A stretch of DNA of 64,000 nucleotides from an uncultured Burkholderiaceae bacterium (lineage in GTDB: Bacteria; Pseudomonadota; Gammaproteobacteria; Burkholderiales; Burkholderiaceae). The position numbers and the translations under genes are program-made. The notes beneath the pieces were generated by a model, which did no database searches, had not been told where the DNA came from, and saw nothing but the letters and a program-made list of their open reading frames with translations. The stretch's first letter is position 1, and every line of letters begins with the position of its first letter. This document shows positions 44,175 to 54,178 of the stretch, one piece after another. The stretch lies in contig CALMPB010000367.1 in the NCBI GenBank assembly GCA_937871985.1, forward strand, positions 1-64,000, read 5' to 3'.

Positions 44175-46436
44175 TCAGTCTTCGTGAATGCAGTCGACAT
44201 AGTAGCGCGGGTTGCCGTCGGGCCCGATGTCTTCGGCCAGGCCGTGCACGTCGGTTTCAAAACCCGGGAACCGCGCATTGAAGCCGCGCGCGAAGCGCAG
44301 GTAATTGATGATGCGCTGGTTGAAGCGCTCGCCCGGAATCAGCAGAGGAATGCCCGGCGGATAGGGCGTAAGCAGAACCCCCGTAACCCGCCCTTCCAGG
44401 TCGTCGATGGCCACGCGCTCGACCTCGCGGTGCGCCATCTTGGCATAGGCGTCGGACGGCTTCATGGCCGGCACCATTTCGCTCAGATACATTTCGGTGG
44501 TCAGCCGCGCCACGTCGTGCGCGCGATACGCTTCGTGGATTTCCTGGCACAGATCGCGCAAACCCATTTTTTCGTAGCGACGGTGCTCTTTGCAGAAGTC
44601 GGGCAGGATGCGCCACATGGGGTGGTTGCGGTCGTAGTCGTCCTTGAACTGCTGAAGCGCGGTCAGCAGCGTGTTCCAGCGGCCCTTGGTAATGCCGATG
44701 GTGAACATGATGAAAAAGGAATACAGCCCCGTTTTTTCAATGACCACGCCGTGTTCGGTCAGGTATTTGGACACCAGGGCCGCCGGGATGCCGGTTTCGG
44801 CGAACGTGCCCGAGATGTCCAGGCCCGGCGTGACGATGGTGGCCTTGATGGGATCCAGCATGTTGAAGCCGGGCGCCAGCTCGCCAAAGCCGTGCCATTC
44901 GTCGTTGGCCTCGAGCAGCCAGTCGTCGCGGTTGCCGATGCCCTCGGAAGCCAGGCGGTTGGGGCCCCACACCTTGAACCACCAATCGTTCTTGCCGTAT
45001 TCGGACTCCACCTTGCGCATGGCGCGGCGAAAATCCATGGCCTCGCTGATGCTTTCCTCGACCAGCGCCGTGCCCCCCGGCGGCTCCATCATGGCCGCCG
45101 CCACGTCGCAGGACGCAATAATGGCGTACTGCGGCGACGTGGAGGTGTGCATGAGGTAGGCTTCGTTGAACACATTGCGGTCGAGCTTGCGGCTTTGCGA
45201 GTCCTGCACCGTAATCTGCGACGCCTGCGACAAGCCGGCCAGCAGCTTGTGGATGGAATGCGTGACGAACACCAGCGCCTCTTCGCTGCGCGGGCGGTTC
45301 TTGCCGATGGCATGCATCTGTTCGTAGAACTGGTGGAACGGCGCGTGCGGTATCCAGGCTTCGTCGAAATGCAGGGTGTCGATTTCCGAGCCCAGTCTTT
45401 CCTTGATCATCTCGACGTTGTAGCTGACGCCATCGTAGGTGCTCTGGGTAAGCGTAAGAATGCGCGGCTTCTTGTTCTTGAGCTTGCTGGCGAAAGGGTT
45501 GGCCTCGATCTTCCGGCGGATGTTCTCGGGCTCGAATTCTTCGTAGGGGATGGGCCCGATGATGCCCAGGTGATTGCGCGTGGGGCGCAAGAACACCGGA
45601 ATCGCGCCCGTCATGGTAATGGCGTGCAGAATGGACTTGTGGCAGTTGCGGTCGACCACCACCACGTCGTCCATGGCCACGTTGGCATGCCAGACGATTT
45701 TATTGGAGGTGGACGTGCCGTTGGTCACGAAGAAGCAGTGATCCGCATTGAAGATGCGGGCGGCGTTGAGCTCGGACTCCGCCACGGGACCGGTGTGATC
45801 CAGCAACTGGCCAAGTTCGTCGACGGCGTTGCAGACGTCGGCGCGCAGCATGTTTTCGCCGAAGAACTGATGGAACATCTGCCCCACCGGGCTCTTCAGG
45901 AACGCCACGCCGCCCGAGTGCCCGGGGCAGTGCCAGGAATACGAACCGTCCGAGGCATACTTGACCAGCTCGCGGAAAAACGGCGGCGCCAGGCCGTCGA
46001 GGTAGGCCCGCGCCTCGCGGATGATGTGGCGCGCCACGAACTCGGGCGTGTCTTCGAACATGTGGATGAAACCGTGCAGCTCGCGCAGGATATCGTTGGG
46101 AATATGCTGGGAGGTGCGGGTTTCGCCATGCAGGTAAATGGGAATGTCTTCGTTGCGGAAACGCAGTTCGCCGATGAAGGAACGCAGGTTCTTGATGGCG
46201 TTGGCCACGTCTTCGGGCGAGGCGACGTCGAATTCCTCATCGTCGATCGACAAGATAAAGGCGCTGGCGCGGCTTTGCTGCTGCGCGAACGAGCTCAGGT
46301 CGCCGTAGCTGGTGACGCCCAGCACCTCGACGCCCTCGGCCTCGATCGCCTCGGCCAGGGCGCGAATGCCCAGACCCGACGCGTTTTCAGACCGGTAGTC
46401 TTCGTCGATGATGACGATGGGAAAGCGGAATTTCAT
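44175..46436 (-). CDS. Orn/Lys/Arg decarboxylase, inducible type
   Basis: A 753-residue fold I PLP decarboxylase with N-terminal wing domain, major domain and C-terminal domain. The PLP lysine is Lys397 in THSIHKLLAGLSQAS, with Asp358 in LHFDEAWIP. The length is close to E. coli AdiA (755) and longer than CadA or SpeC, but specificity for arginine, lysine or ornithine is not decided here. AGGAG precedes the ATG at 46436. It lies 31 bases after dcd in the same direction. Roles in acid resistance or polyamine synthesis are both plausible. Confidence 0.9.
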   Translation of the reverse strand: MKFRFPIVIIDEDYRSENASGLGIRALAEAIEAEGVEVLGVTSYGDLSSFAQQQSRASAFILSIDDEEFDVASPEDVANAIKNLRSFIGELRFRNEDIPIYLHGETRTSQHIPNDILRELHGFIHMFEDTPEFVARHIIREARAYLDGLAPPFFRELVKYASDGSYSWHCPGHSGGVAFLKSPVGQMFHQFFGENMLRADVCNAVDELGQLLDHTGPVAESELNAARIFNADHCFFVTNGTSTSNKIVWHANVAMDDVVVVDRNCHKSILHAITMTGAIPVFLRPTRNHLGIIGPIPYEEFEPENIRRKIEANPFASKLKNKKPRILTLTQSTYDGVSYNVEMIKERLGSEIDTLHFDEAWIPHAPFHQFYEQMHAIGKNRPRSEEALVFVTHSIHKLLAGLSQASQITVQDSQSRKLDRNVFNEAYLMHTSTSPQYAIIASCDVAAAMMEPPGGTALVEESISEAMDFRRAMRKVESEYGKNDWWFKVWGPNRLASEGIGNRDDWLLEANDEWHGFGELAPGFNMLDPIKATIVTPGLDISGTFAETGIPAALVSKYLTEHGVVIEKTGLYSFFIMFTIGITKGRWNTLLTALQQFKDDYDRNHPMWRILPDFCKEHRRYEKMGLRDLCQEIHEAYRAHDVARLTTEMYLSEMVPAMKPSDAYAKMAHREVERVAIDDLEGRVTGVLLTPYPPGIPLLIPGERFNQRIINYLRFARGFNARFPGFETDVHGLAEDIGPDGNPRYYVDCIHED

Positions 46437-46467
46437 GCAAATGGCTCCTGCTGCCGAACTGGTTCGG

Positions 46468-47034
46468 CTAAGTGCGGGGCAGGGTCACGCCCTGCTGGCC
46501 TTGATACTTGCCGCCCCGATCGCGATACGACGTTTCGCAAACCTCGTCGCTTTCAAAAAACAGCATCTGGGCGCAGCCTTCGCCAGCGTATATCTTGGCG
46601 GGCAGCGGCGTGGTGTTGGAGAATTCCAGCGTGACGTGGCCTTCCCATTCAGGCTCCAGCGGGGTCACGTTGACGATGATTCCGCAGCGCGCATACGTGC
46701 TTTTGCCCAGGCAAATGGTCAAGACGCTGCGCGGAATGCGAAAGTACTCCACCGTGCGCGCCAGCGCAAACGAGTTGGGCGGAATGATGCAGACGTCGCC
46801 CTTGAAGTCGACGAACGATTTTTCGTCGAAATCCTTGGGATCCACAATGGTGGAGTTGATATTGGTGAATATCTTGAATTCGTCGGCGCAGCGCACGTCG
46901 TAGCCGTAGCTGCTGGTGCCGTAGCTGACTATGCGTCCTTTTTCGGTGCTGCGCACCTGACCGGACTCGAAGGGCTCGATCATGCCTTCGGCCGTCGCGA
47001 CGCGCCGAATCCAGCGATCACTTTTAATGCTCAT
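46468..47034 (-). CDS. dcd: dCTP deaminase
   Basis: A 188-residue enzyme that deaminates dCTP to dUTP, feeding the dUMP pool for ThyA. Diagnostic segments are [50 protein letters not shown] and the C-terminal [15 protein letters not shown]. The ATG at 47034 has an AAGG-type site. It is 86 bases after tamB and precedes the decarboxylase. Confidence 0.97.
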   Translation of the reverse strand: MSIKSDRWIRRVATAEGMIEPFESGQVRSTEKGRIVSYGTSSYGYDVRCADEFKIFTNINSTIVDPKDFDEKSFVDFKGDVCIIPPNSFALARTVEYFRIPRSVLTICLGKSTYARCGIIVNVTPLEPEWEGHVTLEFSNTTPLPAKIYAGEGCAQMLFFESDEVCETSYRDRGGKYQGQQGVTLPRT

Positions 47035-47120
47035 AACTCAACCTTATTTCGTGGGCGCCTATTTTATCGCTTACACAGGATGAATGGGCGCCAAACTCGC
47101 CCAGCCCGGGCACACCGCCC

Positions 47121-50100
47121 TCAATCACGGAAAAAAGTTCGGTAAATCAAGGCTATGCCATTGACTGTGCCGATGCTCAAGTCGGCCGACAAACCCTTGG
47201 CCAACTGGTAGCTGATGCGCCCCACCGTCCCGACCTCGGAAAGCGCCTGCTCCACGCTTATGGTAAAGCCTTTGGAGAGGTTTTTGCTGGCCACGACGAA
47301 TTTGCGCTCAATGTCGCTGTCGCTGTCGTCCAGGCCCCGCACCACGGTTTCCACAGGCAAGATGCTGCCGGTGCTGCCCAGCGTGCCCGAGCGCATGCTG
47401 ACTTCGTCCAGCCCGAACTTGCGATAGAAGGGTTCATCGCCGCTGATGAGCGACGTTCCCACCGAGAACAGCAGGGCCGCATCGCCGCCCGAGTCGTCGG
47501 GGCCGCGGCCCAATAAAAGCCAGGACAGCTTCTGCACGTCGCTGACATCCGGATACGACACCAGGTCGATGCGTGGCCGCCTGGCGGTGCCGGCCACGCG
47601 AACCCCCGCCTCCACCGACAGCCCCGTGCGCAGCGCCTCGATATTCAGCACCGGATTCGCCACATCGCCCTGGAACGTGATGGTGCCGCGCCGCAACTGC
47701 AAATGCTGGCCATAGACGTTGATGGCGCCGCCACGGGTGCGCAGCGCGCCCAGCGCCGTCAGCCTGCCGTCCTGCATGGTGATGCGCATGCTGCCGACCA
47801 GGCCGGAATCCACGCCGTAGCCGGTGATATAGAAACGCGGGCCCAGGTCGACCTCCATATCCATGCTGACGGCCGTCGGCGCGCTGGCCTTCCGGGTTTC
47901 GCCTTTATGCAGCACGACCACGTCGCTGTCCAGGGTCGGCACACTGCTGAGCATGTCCAGATCCACCCAGCCGGCATCGGCGGTGATCTTGCCCGACAGC
48001 GACAGGGCCGAGGGCGGCAGATCCACGTGCAGCTTGCCCGTTACCATGGCATAACGATCCGAGCGCTGCAAAATGGGGTAACGGTACAGCTCGACGTCGG
48101 CCGCGCCGGTCATGTCCGCAAGACTCCAGGAGCCTTTCAGCGTCAAGCTGCCGTCGCGGGCATCCGGGTTGCTGGATACCCACTCGGCCGTGCGCCACTC
48201 CTTGGGCGTGACGCGCAGGCGAGCCGGAAAGCGCAGGCTGTCGAGAATGAAGCGGTCGCCGTCGAAATGCGCCGCCAGCGTGCCGTCGAGCAGGCGCACC
48301 CCGTCATCGACGCGCACGATCCGGATATTCTGTCCCTGCACGGTGCCGCCCGCGGCCCAACTGCCGTCGGGACGGCTTTGCGCGGTCAGCCTGGCCTGCA
48401 CCGCTCCGCCGATATCCATGGCATCGCCGGTAAACAGGCTCAACCAGCCCAGGTCCTTGACTTCCGCGTCCACGGCGACCTTCTTCACATCCTTGGGATC
48501 CATGAAGAAGCCGCCGCCCGGCGGGCTGCGCAGCAAAGCGCTGGCGGTGGCCTTGGCCTGGCCCATCTTGGCCGTCACGACATTCACATCCGCCGTCAGC
48601 ATGCTCAGCCCTTCGCCGGCCGGCTTGGCGGTCAGGGCCGCGGTCAAGGTTTGCAAGCCCAGGGGGAAATCCGGACTGCCTGGCACGATCAGGTCGCCCG
48701 ACAGCCGTTTGACATGCGCCTGCCCCTCCAGGGCGCCGGCGAACTTCATGTTCCAATCGGCGGCATAAACAATCTGCTGGTTGTCGTTGGCCTTGTCCGT
48801 ACGCACGACGACAGCCCCGCGTCCGTCCTGGTTGCTGGACAACGCCATGGTTTTTTGCAGCTCGGCCAGCAGGCGCCGCGACATGGCGAGATGGTCAATG
48901 GCCCCCCGCGTTTCCCATACACCCGCCCGCCCCTGCGAGCCCAAGTGGCGTATTGTCGCCGTCTGGTTCAAAGGCAGCTTCACGCCCAGCGCGGCCGCGC
49001 CCACCTGCCATTGCCAGGCCGGAGCGACGGCCTGCGGCACATATGACAGCGTTACCGGCGACTGCAGCCGCGCGCCTAGGCCGGCGTGCTCGATGCTCAG
49101 TACCGACACCCGCCCCCGCCAACCCTCCAGCGGCGGCTGGACGGACGGTGGCTGTGTTGCCTCCGTTGCTGGACTCCGTGCACCGCCCGCTTGCGGCGCC
49201 CGCGCCGACTCCGGCCGCTGCGATGGCAACTGTCCGCCCCAGCCTCCGTCGGCTTCGACGTTGACGGCGACGGGCGCCTTCCCAATCCCTTGCGCCTTGC
49301 CGGGCTGCGGTGAATACACCGCCTTGAGCCTGGCCTGATGCCTGGCCAGCGTTCCGGCCAGATGCGCCTGGGCTTGCAAGCCGCCGGGCAAGCCCGGCCA
49401 GAAGTCGGCCAGGCGGGCCGCGGCGACCGTCAATGCCAGTTGGCTGCCGGGCGCACCCAACGCCCCCTTGCCTTCGAGGCGGCTGGCGCCCAACCGCACG
49501 TTCATGTCCAGACCGGCCAATTGCAGCCCACGCCACATATCGCCCGGAGCCGGGCCTGCCGGTACGGCGGCGCCATCGGAAGACGGGAGGCCTGCCGGCG
49601 CGGCGCCGGCTTGGGCCCGCCCGCCATCATCGGCAGGCGAAACCGCCGGGCCGGACTCCGTCCGGCCTTGCGTATTGACGATCTCCGCCTTGATGCGGCC
49701 CAATGCCGGCAGCCCGTTCCAACGCGATCCCTCGGCAATATTCAAGCCTATCGTCGCGGACAACAGATCCTTGTAATCCCGCAACTGCGCGTCCAGATCG
49801 AGCGTGCTGGTCAACAGGGCTCCCGGGATCGCCGGGCCCGCCAGTTTGCCGAGATTCAACTTATCGGCCGCGACCGAGCCGACGACATGCTGGAGGCTGG
49901 CTTCGCCGCTGCCGGTGGAATCCACGTTCAGCACGGTCTTGAGCGACGACCCGTCCACCAGATGCAGATCCAGTTTCGCCTTGCTCACCGGCAAAGCCTT
50001 GCGCGGCTGCAAGTCGGCGTTCAGATTGAAGCGCACATCCTGGCCGTCGCCATCCACGTTCAAGCTCATGGCATCCAGCGAACCCGCCAGGTCGGCGGTC

Positions 50101-50870
50101 ACATCCATGGCGCAGAGATCGGCGTGTGTTCCGGATTGTTCCTGCCTGGATGCCGGCACCGCCTGCTTGCCGCCCGCCGGCAAGGCCGGCAGGAAATTGC
50201 GCAGGCACAGCGGCGATTCGGCCCGGGAGGTTTGCGCGCGGGTTTTCAGGTGCACCGACAAAGGCCAGGGATCGGCCAGCTTGAAGACGTTCAGCTCGCC
50301 TTCGATCTTGGCCTGGATGGCGTCCCGGCCCAGTTCCAGGCTTTTGAACACCAGCGTCGCGTTTTCCTCGGACAGCTTGAGGCCGGCCTGCAGATTCTGG
50401 ACATCCAGCAAGACCGGCTCGCCGCCGACGCTCAGGTTGAGCGCGCCCAGCGCCACGCGATCCAGTTGCACCCGCACGGGCAGGGCCGGCATGGAAAACG
50501 GCGCGTCGGACGGCGGCTCGCTGGATTGCAGCAGGTTGATGTCCAGCTTGCCTGCGGAGATGTCCTGGGCATGCAGGCGGCGCTGCGCCAACTCGCGCCA
50601 ATCCACCTTGAGATGCAAGGCTTCGAGGTGGATTTCGACCACCGGCACCTTGACCGACAAGCTCTGCACCGTCAGGCCATGCCATATGGTGCCCTGTATG
50701 CCGCGCACCTCGCCCTGCACCTGCCGCATGGCCGTATGCAGCGCCCAGCGCGTTCCGGGCTCGGTGCCGACGCACCAAACCACAAAGCCGCTGACCACGA
50801 CGAGCAGCAGGACCAATGTGGGCCCCAGCCACAGCAGCAGGCTGCGCAGGCAACGCGCGGCGCGGTTCAA
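47121..50870 (-). CDS. tamB: Translocation and assembly module subunit TamB
   Basis: A 1249-residue protein with one N-terminal membrane helix (about residues 10-33) and a very long beta-strand-rich periplasmic part ending in the TamB (DUF490) domain, with GGAINVYGQHLQLRRGTITFQG, DVANPVLNIEALR and LLLGRGPDDSGG near the C terminus. TamA/TamB work in autotransporter assembly and in phospholipid transfer to the outer membrane. The start is the TTG at 50870 overlapping the tamA stop (TTGA), since no ATG or GTG is better placed; GGGGA lies upstream. Translation is therefore probably coupled to tamA. Confidence 0.88.
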   Translation of the reverse strand: MNRAARCLRSLLLWLGPTLVLLLVVVSGFVVWCVGTEPGTRWALHTAMRQVQGEVRGIQGTIWHGLTVQSLSVKVPVVEIHLEALHLKVDWRELAQRRLHAQDISAGKLDINLLQSSEPPSDAPFSMPALPVRVQLDRVALGALNLSVGGEPVLLDVQNLQAGLKLSEENATLVFKSLELGRDAIQAKIEGELNVFKLADPWPLSVHLKTRAQTSRAESPLCLRNFLPALPAGGKQAVPASRQEQSGTHADLCAMDVTADLAGSLDAMSLNVDGDGQDVRFNLNADLQPRKALPVSKAKLDLHLVDGSSLKTVLNVDSTGSGEASLQHVVGSVAADKLNLGKLAGPAIPGALLTSTLDLDAQLRDYKDLLSATIGLNIAEGSRWNGLPALGRIKAEIVNTQGRTESGPAVSPADDGGRAQAGAAPAGLPSSDGAAVPAGPAPGDMWRGLQLAGLDMNVRLGASRLEGKGALGAPGSQLALTVAAARLADFWPGLPGGLQAQAHLAGTLARHQARLKAVYSPQPGKAQGIGKAPVAVNVEADGGWGGQLPSQRPESARAPQAGGARSPATEATQPPSVQPPLEGWRGRVSVLSIEHAGLGARLQSPVTLSYVPQAVAPAWQWQVGAAALGVKLPLNQTATIRHLGSQGRAGVWETRGAIDHLAMSRRLLAELQKTMALSSNQDGRGAVVVRTDKANDNQQIVYAADWNMKFAGALEGQAHVKRLSGDLIVPGSPDFPLGLQTLTAALTAKPAGEGLSMLTADVNVVTAKMGQAKATASALLRSPPGGGFFMDPKDVKKVAVDAEVKDLGWLSLFTGDAMDIGGAVQARLTAQSRPDGSWAAGGTVQGQNIRIVRVDDGVRLLDGTLAAHFDGDRFILDSLRFPARLRVTPKEWRTAEWVSSNPDARDGSLTLKGSWSLADMTGAADVELYRYPILQRSDRYAMVTGKLHVDLPPSALSLSGKITADAGWVDLDMLSSVPTLDSDVVVLHKGETRKASAPTAVSMDMEVDLGPRFYITGYGVDSGLVGSMRITMQDGRLTALGALRTRGGAINVYGQHLQLRRGTITFQGDVANPVLNIEALRTGLSVEAGVRVAGTARRPRIDLVSYPDVSDVQKLSWLLLGRGPDDSGGDAALLFSVGTSLISGDEPFYRKFGLDEVSMRSGTLGSTGSILPVETVVRGLDDSDSDIERKFVVASKNLSKGFTISVEQALSEVGTVGRISYQLAKGLSADLSIGTVNGIALIYRTFFRD

Positions 50871-52642
50871 AACGCGATCCCCATGGAAAAGTGAATGCGC
50901 AACTTGCGGTCGCGCTGCGCATACGCCACGTCCACTTCGAACGGACCGGCCGGCGTGCGCATGACCGCGCCCACGCCATAGCCCACCGCGATTTTCATGG
51001 CATTGAAGGATTCGGCGGCGTCGCCGGCATCCACGAATACGCTCATGCCGAACTGCTTGGTGAAATAATGCATGTACTCGATGCTGGCCACCGCCAGGGC
51101 CGGCGCCCCCACCACCGCACTGCCGCGGCTCAGGCCGATGCTGTCGTAGCGGTAGCCCCGTACGGTGCGCGCTCCGCCGGTGCGATAGCCGAAATCGTCC
51201 GGCAGCCGAGAGGTCTTGGACCACACCTTGCCAACCTCGCCGCGCAGCGTCAGCACGTCCCATTTGCCGACGGGCCACCACTGCTGCGCGCGCAGGCCGG
51301 CCTTGTAGAAGCCCTCGCCGCGGTCCAGGGTAACGCCCGACCCCAGGCCGAGATCCAGCAGATTGCCCTCGCGCGGATCGTACTTGTCGTTGACGTCGCG
51401 CCGCAGCCACTGCCAGGTTCCCACCAGCGAAGGCACCTCGTAAGTCTCGGCGCCGTCGATGGCGGTCTTGTCGTAGGCGGCGACCAGGCCCCAGCGCGTT
51501 TCGTATTCCACCCGGCTGCGGCCCTCGGCCTTGCGTTCCCGCGTGCGCGTCCAGCCCAGCCCCGCTCGCCGGTTGTCCACGCCTTCGATATCGGAATGAT
51601 CCAGAAGCACGCCCACACTGTCTTTATAGCCGCTGAGCGTGGGCGCAAAGTTGACGTCGTAGAAAGCGCGCTGCCGGTTCTTGTCGACGCCGATGCCGGT
51701 TTCTATCCAGACCGGCTGGCCGAACACCACGTTCTGCCTGTACAGCCCCTCGACCCGGACGCCGTTGTCGCTGTCCACGCCCAACGAGGCGGAAAACCGC
51801 CGGGCGGGCGCTTCCGACACCCGCACCTGCAAAGGCATCTGGACTTCGCCGTCGGGCAGCGTCACGCGATGCTCGGGCGCGCTGTCCAGAGCAACGAAAG
51901 CGCCCCGGAAAAACGACGTGGACTGCAAGGCCTGCTGCCACTCATCGAGCTTGTCCTGGTCGTAGGAGTCGCCGGGCTCGTACCGCACGTAGCGGTCGAT
52001 GAGCTCGCGCGGCACGCGCTTCAGGCCGATGACCTCGACTTCGCCCATGCGCACCCTGGGCCCGCTATCGACGGCCACGTGCAGGTCGGCCTTGGCATCG
52101 TCGGCCATGACCGTGGCCTGGGACTGCGTAATATGGGCGAGGTAGAAATCCTTGCGGCTCACGCTGTCGATGAGTTCGGTCTTGGCATCGCGCCACTGTT
52201 CATTGATGAAGGGCATGCCCTGGGTCAGCGGCCAGGATTTCTTCAGGATATCGACGCGCGCGCGAAACTTCGGGCTTGCGATCTGCCCGGAAAAGTCCAG
52301 ATCCACCGCATCGACCTTGGTGCGCTCGCCGGGCTTTATCGTAATGTCCCAGGTCTCGCCCAAGGCATCCTCGCCGACGTCGAGCATGACCGTGGGCGAA
52401 AAATACCCCTGGGTTTCAAGGGCCGACAGCGTGGCTTCGCGGGCGCGGCGCCGCAGCCGCGAAAGCTCGCCGCCGTCCTGGTCTTCGGCAAGCCGGGTAA
52501 TGACATTCACCGCCCCCACGATGGCCTGCAGGGCCTGGGGCGATACCCCGCCCGGATCGATGGTGACCTCGGGCGCGGCCGCGTGAACGCCTTGCACCCA
52601 TCCGAACGCAAGCAGAACAAGGCAAGGAACGGCGCCCCTCAT
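50867..52642 (-). CDS. tamA: Translocation and assembly module subunit TamA (Omp85 family)
   Basis: A 591-residue outer-membrane protein with a cleavable signal (first about 22 residues, ending VHA), POTRA domains (for example VGEDALGETWDITIKPGERTKVDAVDLDF and VRMGEVEVIGLKRVPRELIDRY) and a C-terminal 16-strand barrel holding the L6 VRGY motif (GGARTVRGYRYDSIG). It ends with the aromatic-rich HFSMGIAF typical of Omp85. The ATG at 52642 is seven bases after apbC. Upstream frame extension runs through apbC and is not used. Confidence 0.93.
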   Translation of the reverse strand: MRGAVPCLVLLAFGWVQGVHAAAPEVTIDPGGVSPQALQAIVGAVNVITRLAEDQDGGELSRLRRRAREATLSALETQGYFSPTVMLDVGEDALGETWDITIKPGERTKVDAVDLDFSGQIASPKFRARVDILKKSWPLTQGMPFINEQWRDAKTELIDSVSRKDFYLAHITQSQATVMADDAKADLHVAVDSGPRVRMGEVEVIGLKRVPRELIDRYVRYEPGDSYDQDKLDEWQQALQSTSFFRGAFVALDSAPEHRVTLPDGEVQMPLQVRVSEAPARRFSASLGVDSDNGVRVEGLYRQNVVFGQPVWIETGIGVDKNRQRAFYDVNFAPTLSGYKDSVGVLLDHSDIEGVDNRRAGLGWTRTRERKAEGRSRVEYETRWGLVAAYDKTAIDGAETYEVPSLVGTWQWLRRDVNDKYDPREGNLLDLGLGSGVTLDRGEGFYKAGLRAQQWWPVGKWDVLTLRGEVGKVWSKTSRLPDDFGYRTGGARTVRGYRYDSIGLSRGSAVVGAPALAVASIEYMHYFTKQFGMSVFVDAGDAAESFNAMKIAVGYGVGAVMRTPAGPFEVDVAYAQRDRKLRIHFSMGIAF

Positions 52643-52649
52643 GTACGGC

Positions 52650-53732
52650 TTACTTGCGCGCGACGACTTTGGGCCCATCGCCCGATGTATCGGGCGGCAG
52701 CATGGCGATCTGGACGGCGAGGTTCCACGCGATGTCGTGGTAAAGGCCGGCAATGCGCCCGCCGCGGTCGGCCACCACGCTGGGCGAGCCCGAATCGGTC
52801 TGGGTGCGGATATCCATGGCCAGCGGCAAAGAACCCAGCCAGGGAGTATTGAACTGGGCGGCCATGTCGCGCCCGCCATTCTGGCCGAAAATGGGCTCGG
52901 CATGCCCGCAATTGGAACAAATGTGCATGGACATATTCTCGACAATTCCCAATACGGGAACTTCGACTTTTTGAAACATGCGTAACCCTTTGCGAGCATC
53001 GGCCAGGGCCAGGTCTTGCGGCGTGGTGACGATGACGGCGCCGGTGAGCGGCACCTTCTGGGACAGGGTAAGGGCAATATCACCGGTTCCGGGGGGCATG
53101 TCGACGATAAGATAGTCCAGGTTCTTCCAGTTGGTCTGGCGCAGCAATTGCTCGAGCGCCTGGCTGACCATGGGGCCGCGCCAGATGGCCGGCGCATCGT
53201 CGTCGAGCAGGAAACCTATGGAATTGGACTGCAGCCCATGGCCCACCAAAGGTTCCATGGTCTTGCCGTCCAGGCTGGGCGGCTTGCCCGACACGCCCAG
53301 CATGATGGGCACGCTGGGCCCGTAGATGTCGGCATCCAGCAAGCCTACCGAAGCGCCCTGCTCCTGCAGCGCCAGGGCAATGTTGACGGCGGTGGTGCTT
53401 TTTCCCACGCCGCCTTTTCCCGACGCCACGGCGATGATGTTGTGTATATTGGGCAATGGCCGGAGCCCATGCTGCACGGCATGGGTTGCCACCTTCAACG
53501 TAAAATCGAGCTTGGCAAGGGTTGCCCCCTGCCCCGCCACGGCCGTTTCAATCCGTTTCCGCAATTCGTCCTGCCCATTGTGCAATGGGTAGCCCAGCGC
53601 TAAAGTAAGGGTAAGCGCGTTGCCGTTCAGTTGCAGTTCGCTGTCTTTAAGCACGGCCCCCAGTTTGCTGCTGGTATTCGGATCGACAACTTCAGCAAGC
53701 GTCGTGCGCAATTGTTCCGGGGTAATGCTCAT
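52650..53732 (-). CDS. apbC: Fe-S cluster carrier ATPase ApbC/Mrp
   Basis: A 360-residue P-loop NTPase that carries Fe-S clusters. An N-terminal DUF59 (MIP18) domain (about 4-85) precedes the deviant Walker A GKGGVGKS (105-112), and the cluster-binding Cys272-x2-Cys275 (ICSNCGH) is present. The ATG at 53732 has GAGG upstream. It lies upstream of tamA and divergent from a small membrane protein and metG, a common Burkholderiales arrangement (apbC/metG). Confidence 0.95.
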   Translation of the reverse strand: MSITPEQLRTTLAEVVDPNTSSKLGAVLKDSELQLNGNALTLTLALGYPLHNGQDELRKRIETAVAGQGATLAKLDFTLKVATHAVQHGLRPLPNIHNIIAVASGKGGVGKSTTAVNIALALQEQGASVGLLDADIYGPSVPIMLGVSGKPPSLDGKTMEPLVGHGLQSNSIGFLLDDDAPAIWRGPMVSQALEQLLRQTNWKNLDYLIVDMPPGTGDIALTLSQKVPLTGAVIVTTPQDLALADARKGLRMFQKVEVPVLGIVENMSMHICSNCGHAEPIFGQNGGRDMAAQFNTPWLGSLPLAMDIRTQTDSGSPSVVADRGGRIAGLYHDIAWNLAVQIAMLPPDTSGDGPKVVARK

Positions 53733-53824
53733 TTTCGTGCCTCGCGTAAAGAATTTCATGGTGCAGCCTAAAGAATAGCGGATTCGCGGAACTATTTTCG
53801 GCCACAGACGGCCTTAACATCAAG

Positions 53825-54073
53825 ATGAATACATTCAATCAATTACTTCGCGGCGTACTCTTCATCGTGCTGGCTGTCTTCGGCATGATCATGGCGCTCG
53901 TTTTCATGGCCTCGACGGCGATCGCCGTGGCTATTTTGTACGTGGTCGCCCGCATCAAGGGCCGGCCGTTCGGCGCGCGCGCCTACTGGGAAGAGCGCCG
54001 CAAGCAGGCCTCGCCGGCCCGCAGCTTCAATAAAAAAGACGTCGTCGACGTCGAAATGCGCGAAATTCCCTGA
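53825..54073 (+). CDS. Small hypothetical membrane protein upstream of metG
   Basis: An 82-residue protein with a strong hydrophobic region at residues 7-43, enough for one long or two short membrane helices, and a basic cytoplasmic tail (RIKGRPFGARAYWEERRKQ) ending in EMREIP. No family was recognised. Coding potential is supported by the position between divergent apbC and metG and by the normal codon use. The ATG at 53825 lacks a strong ribosome-binding site. Confidence 0.6.
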   Translation: MNTFNQLLRGVLFIVLAVFGMIMALVFMASTAIAVAILYVVARIKGRPFGARAYWEERRKQASPARSFNKKDVVDVEMREIP

Positions 54074-54178
54074 AACCGCGCGCTATTCATTACAATAGTC
54101 TGTTTCCGTTTTCGCGCCCGGGCGGCCTGCCCGGCTCGGCGCAAGCCTTCCGTTTACCCCCAATTTCTCGCATAGCCC

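Noticed and set aside
44136..46634. Plus-strand frame of 832 codons
   Set aside because: Antisense to the Orn/Lys/Arg decarboxylase; His/Val/Gly-rich without motifs.
50871..51410. Upstream extension of the tamB frame
   Set aside because: Runs through the tamA barrel in another phase; no homology before the TTG at 50870.
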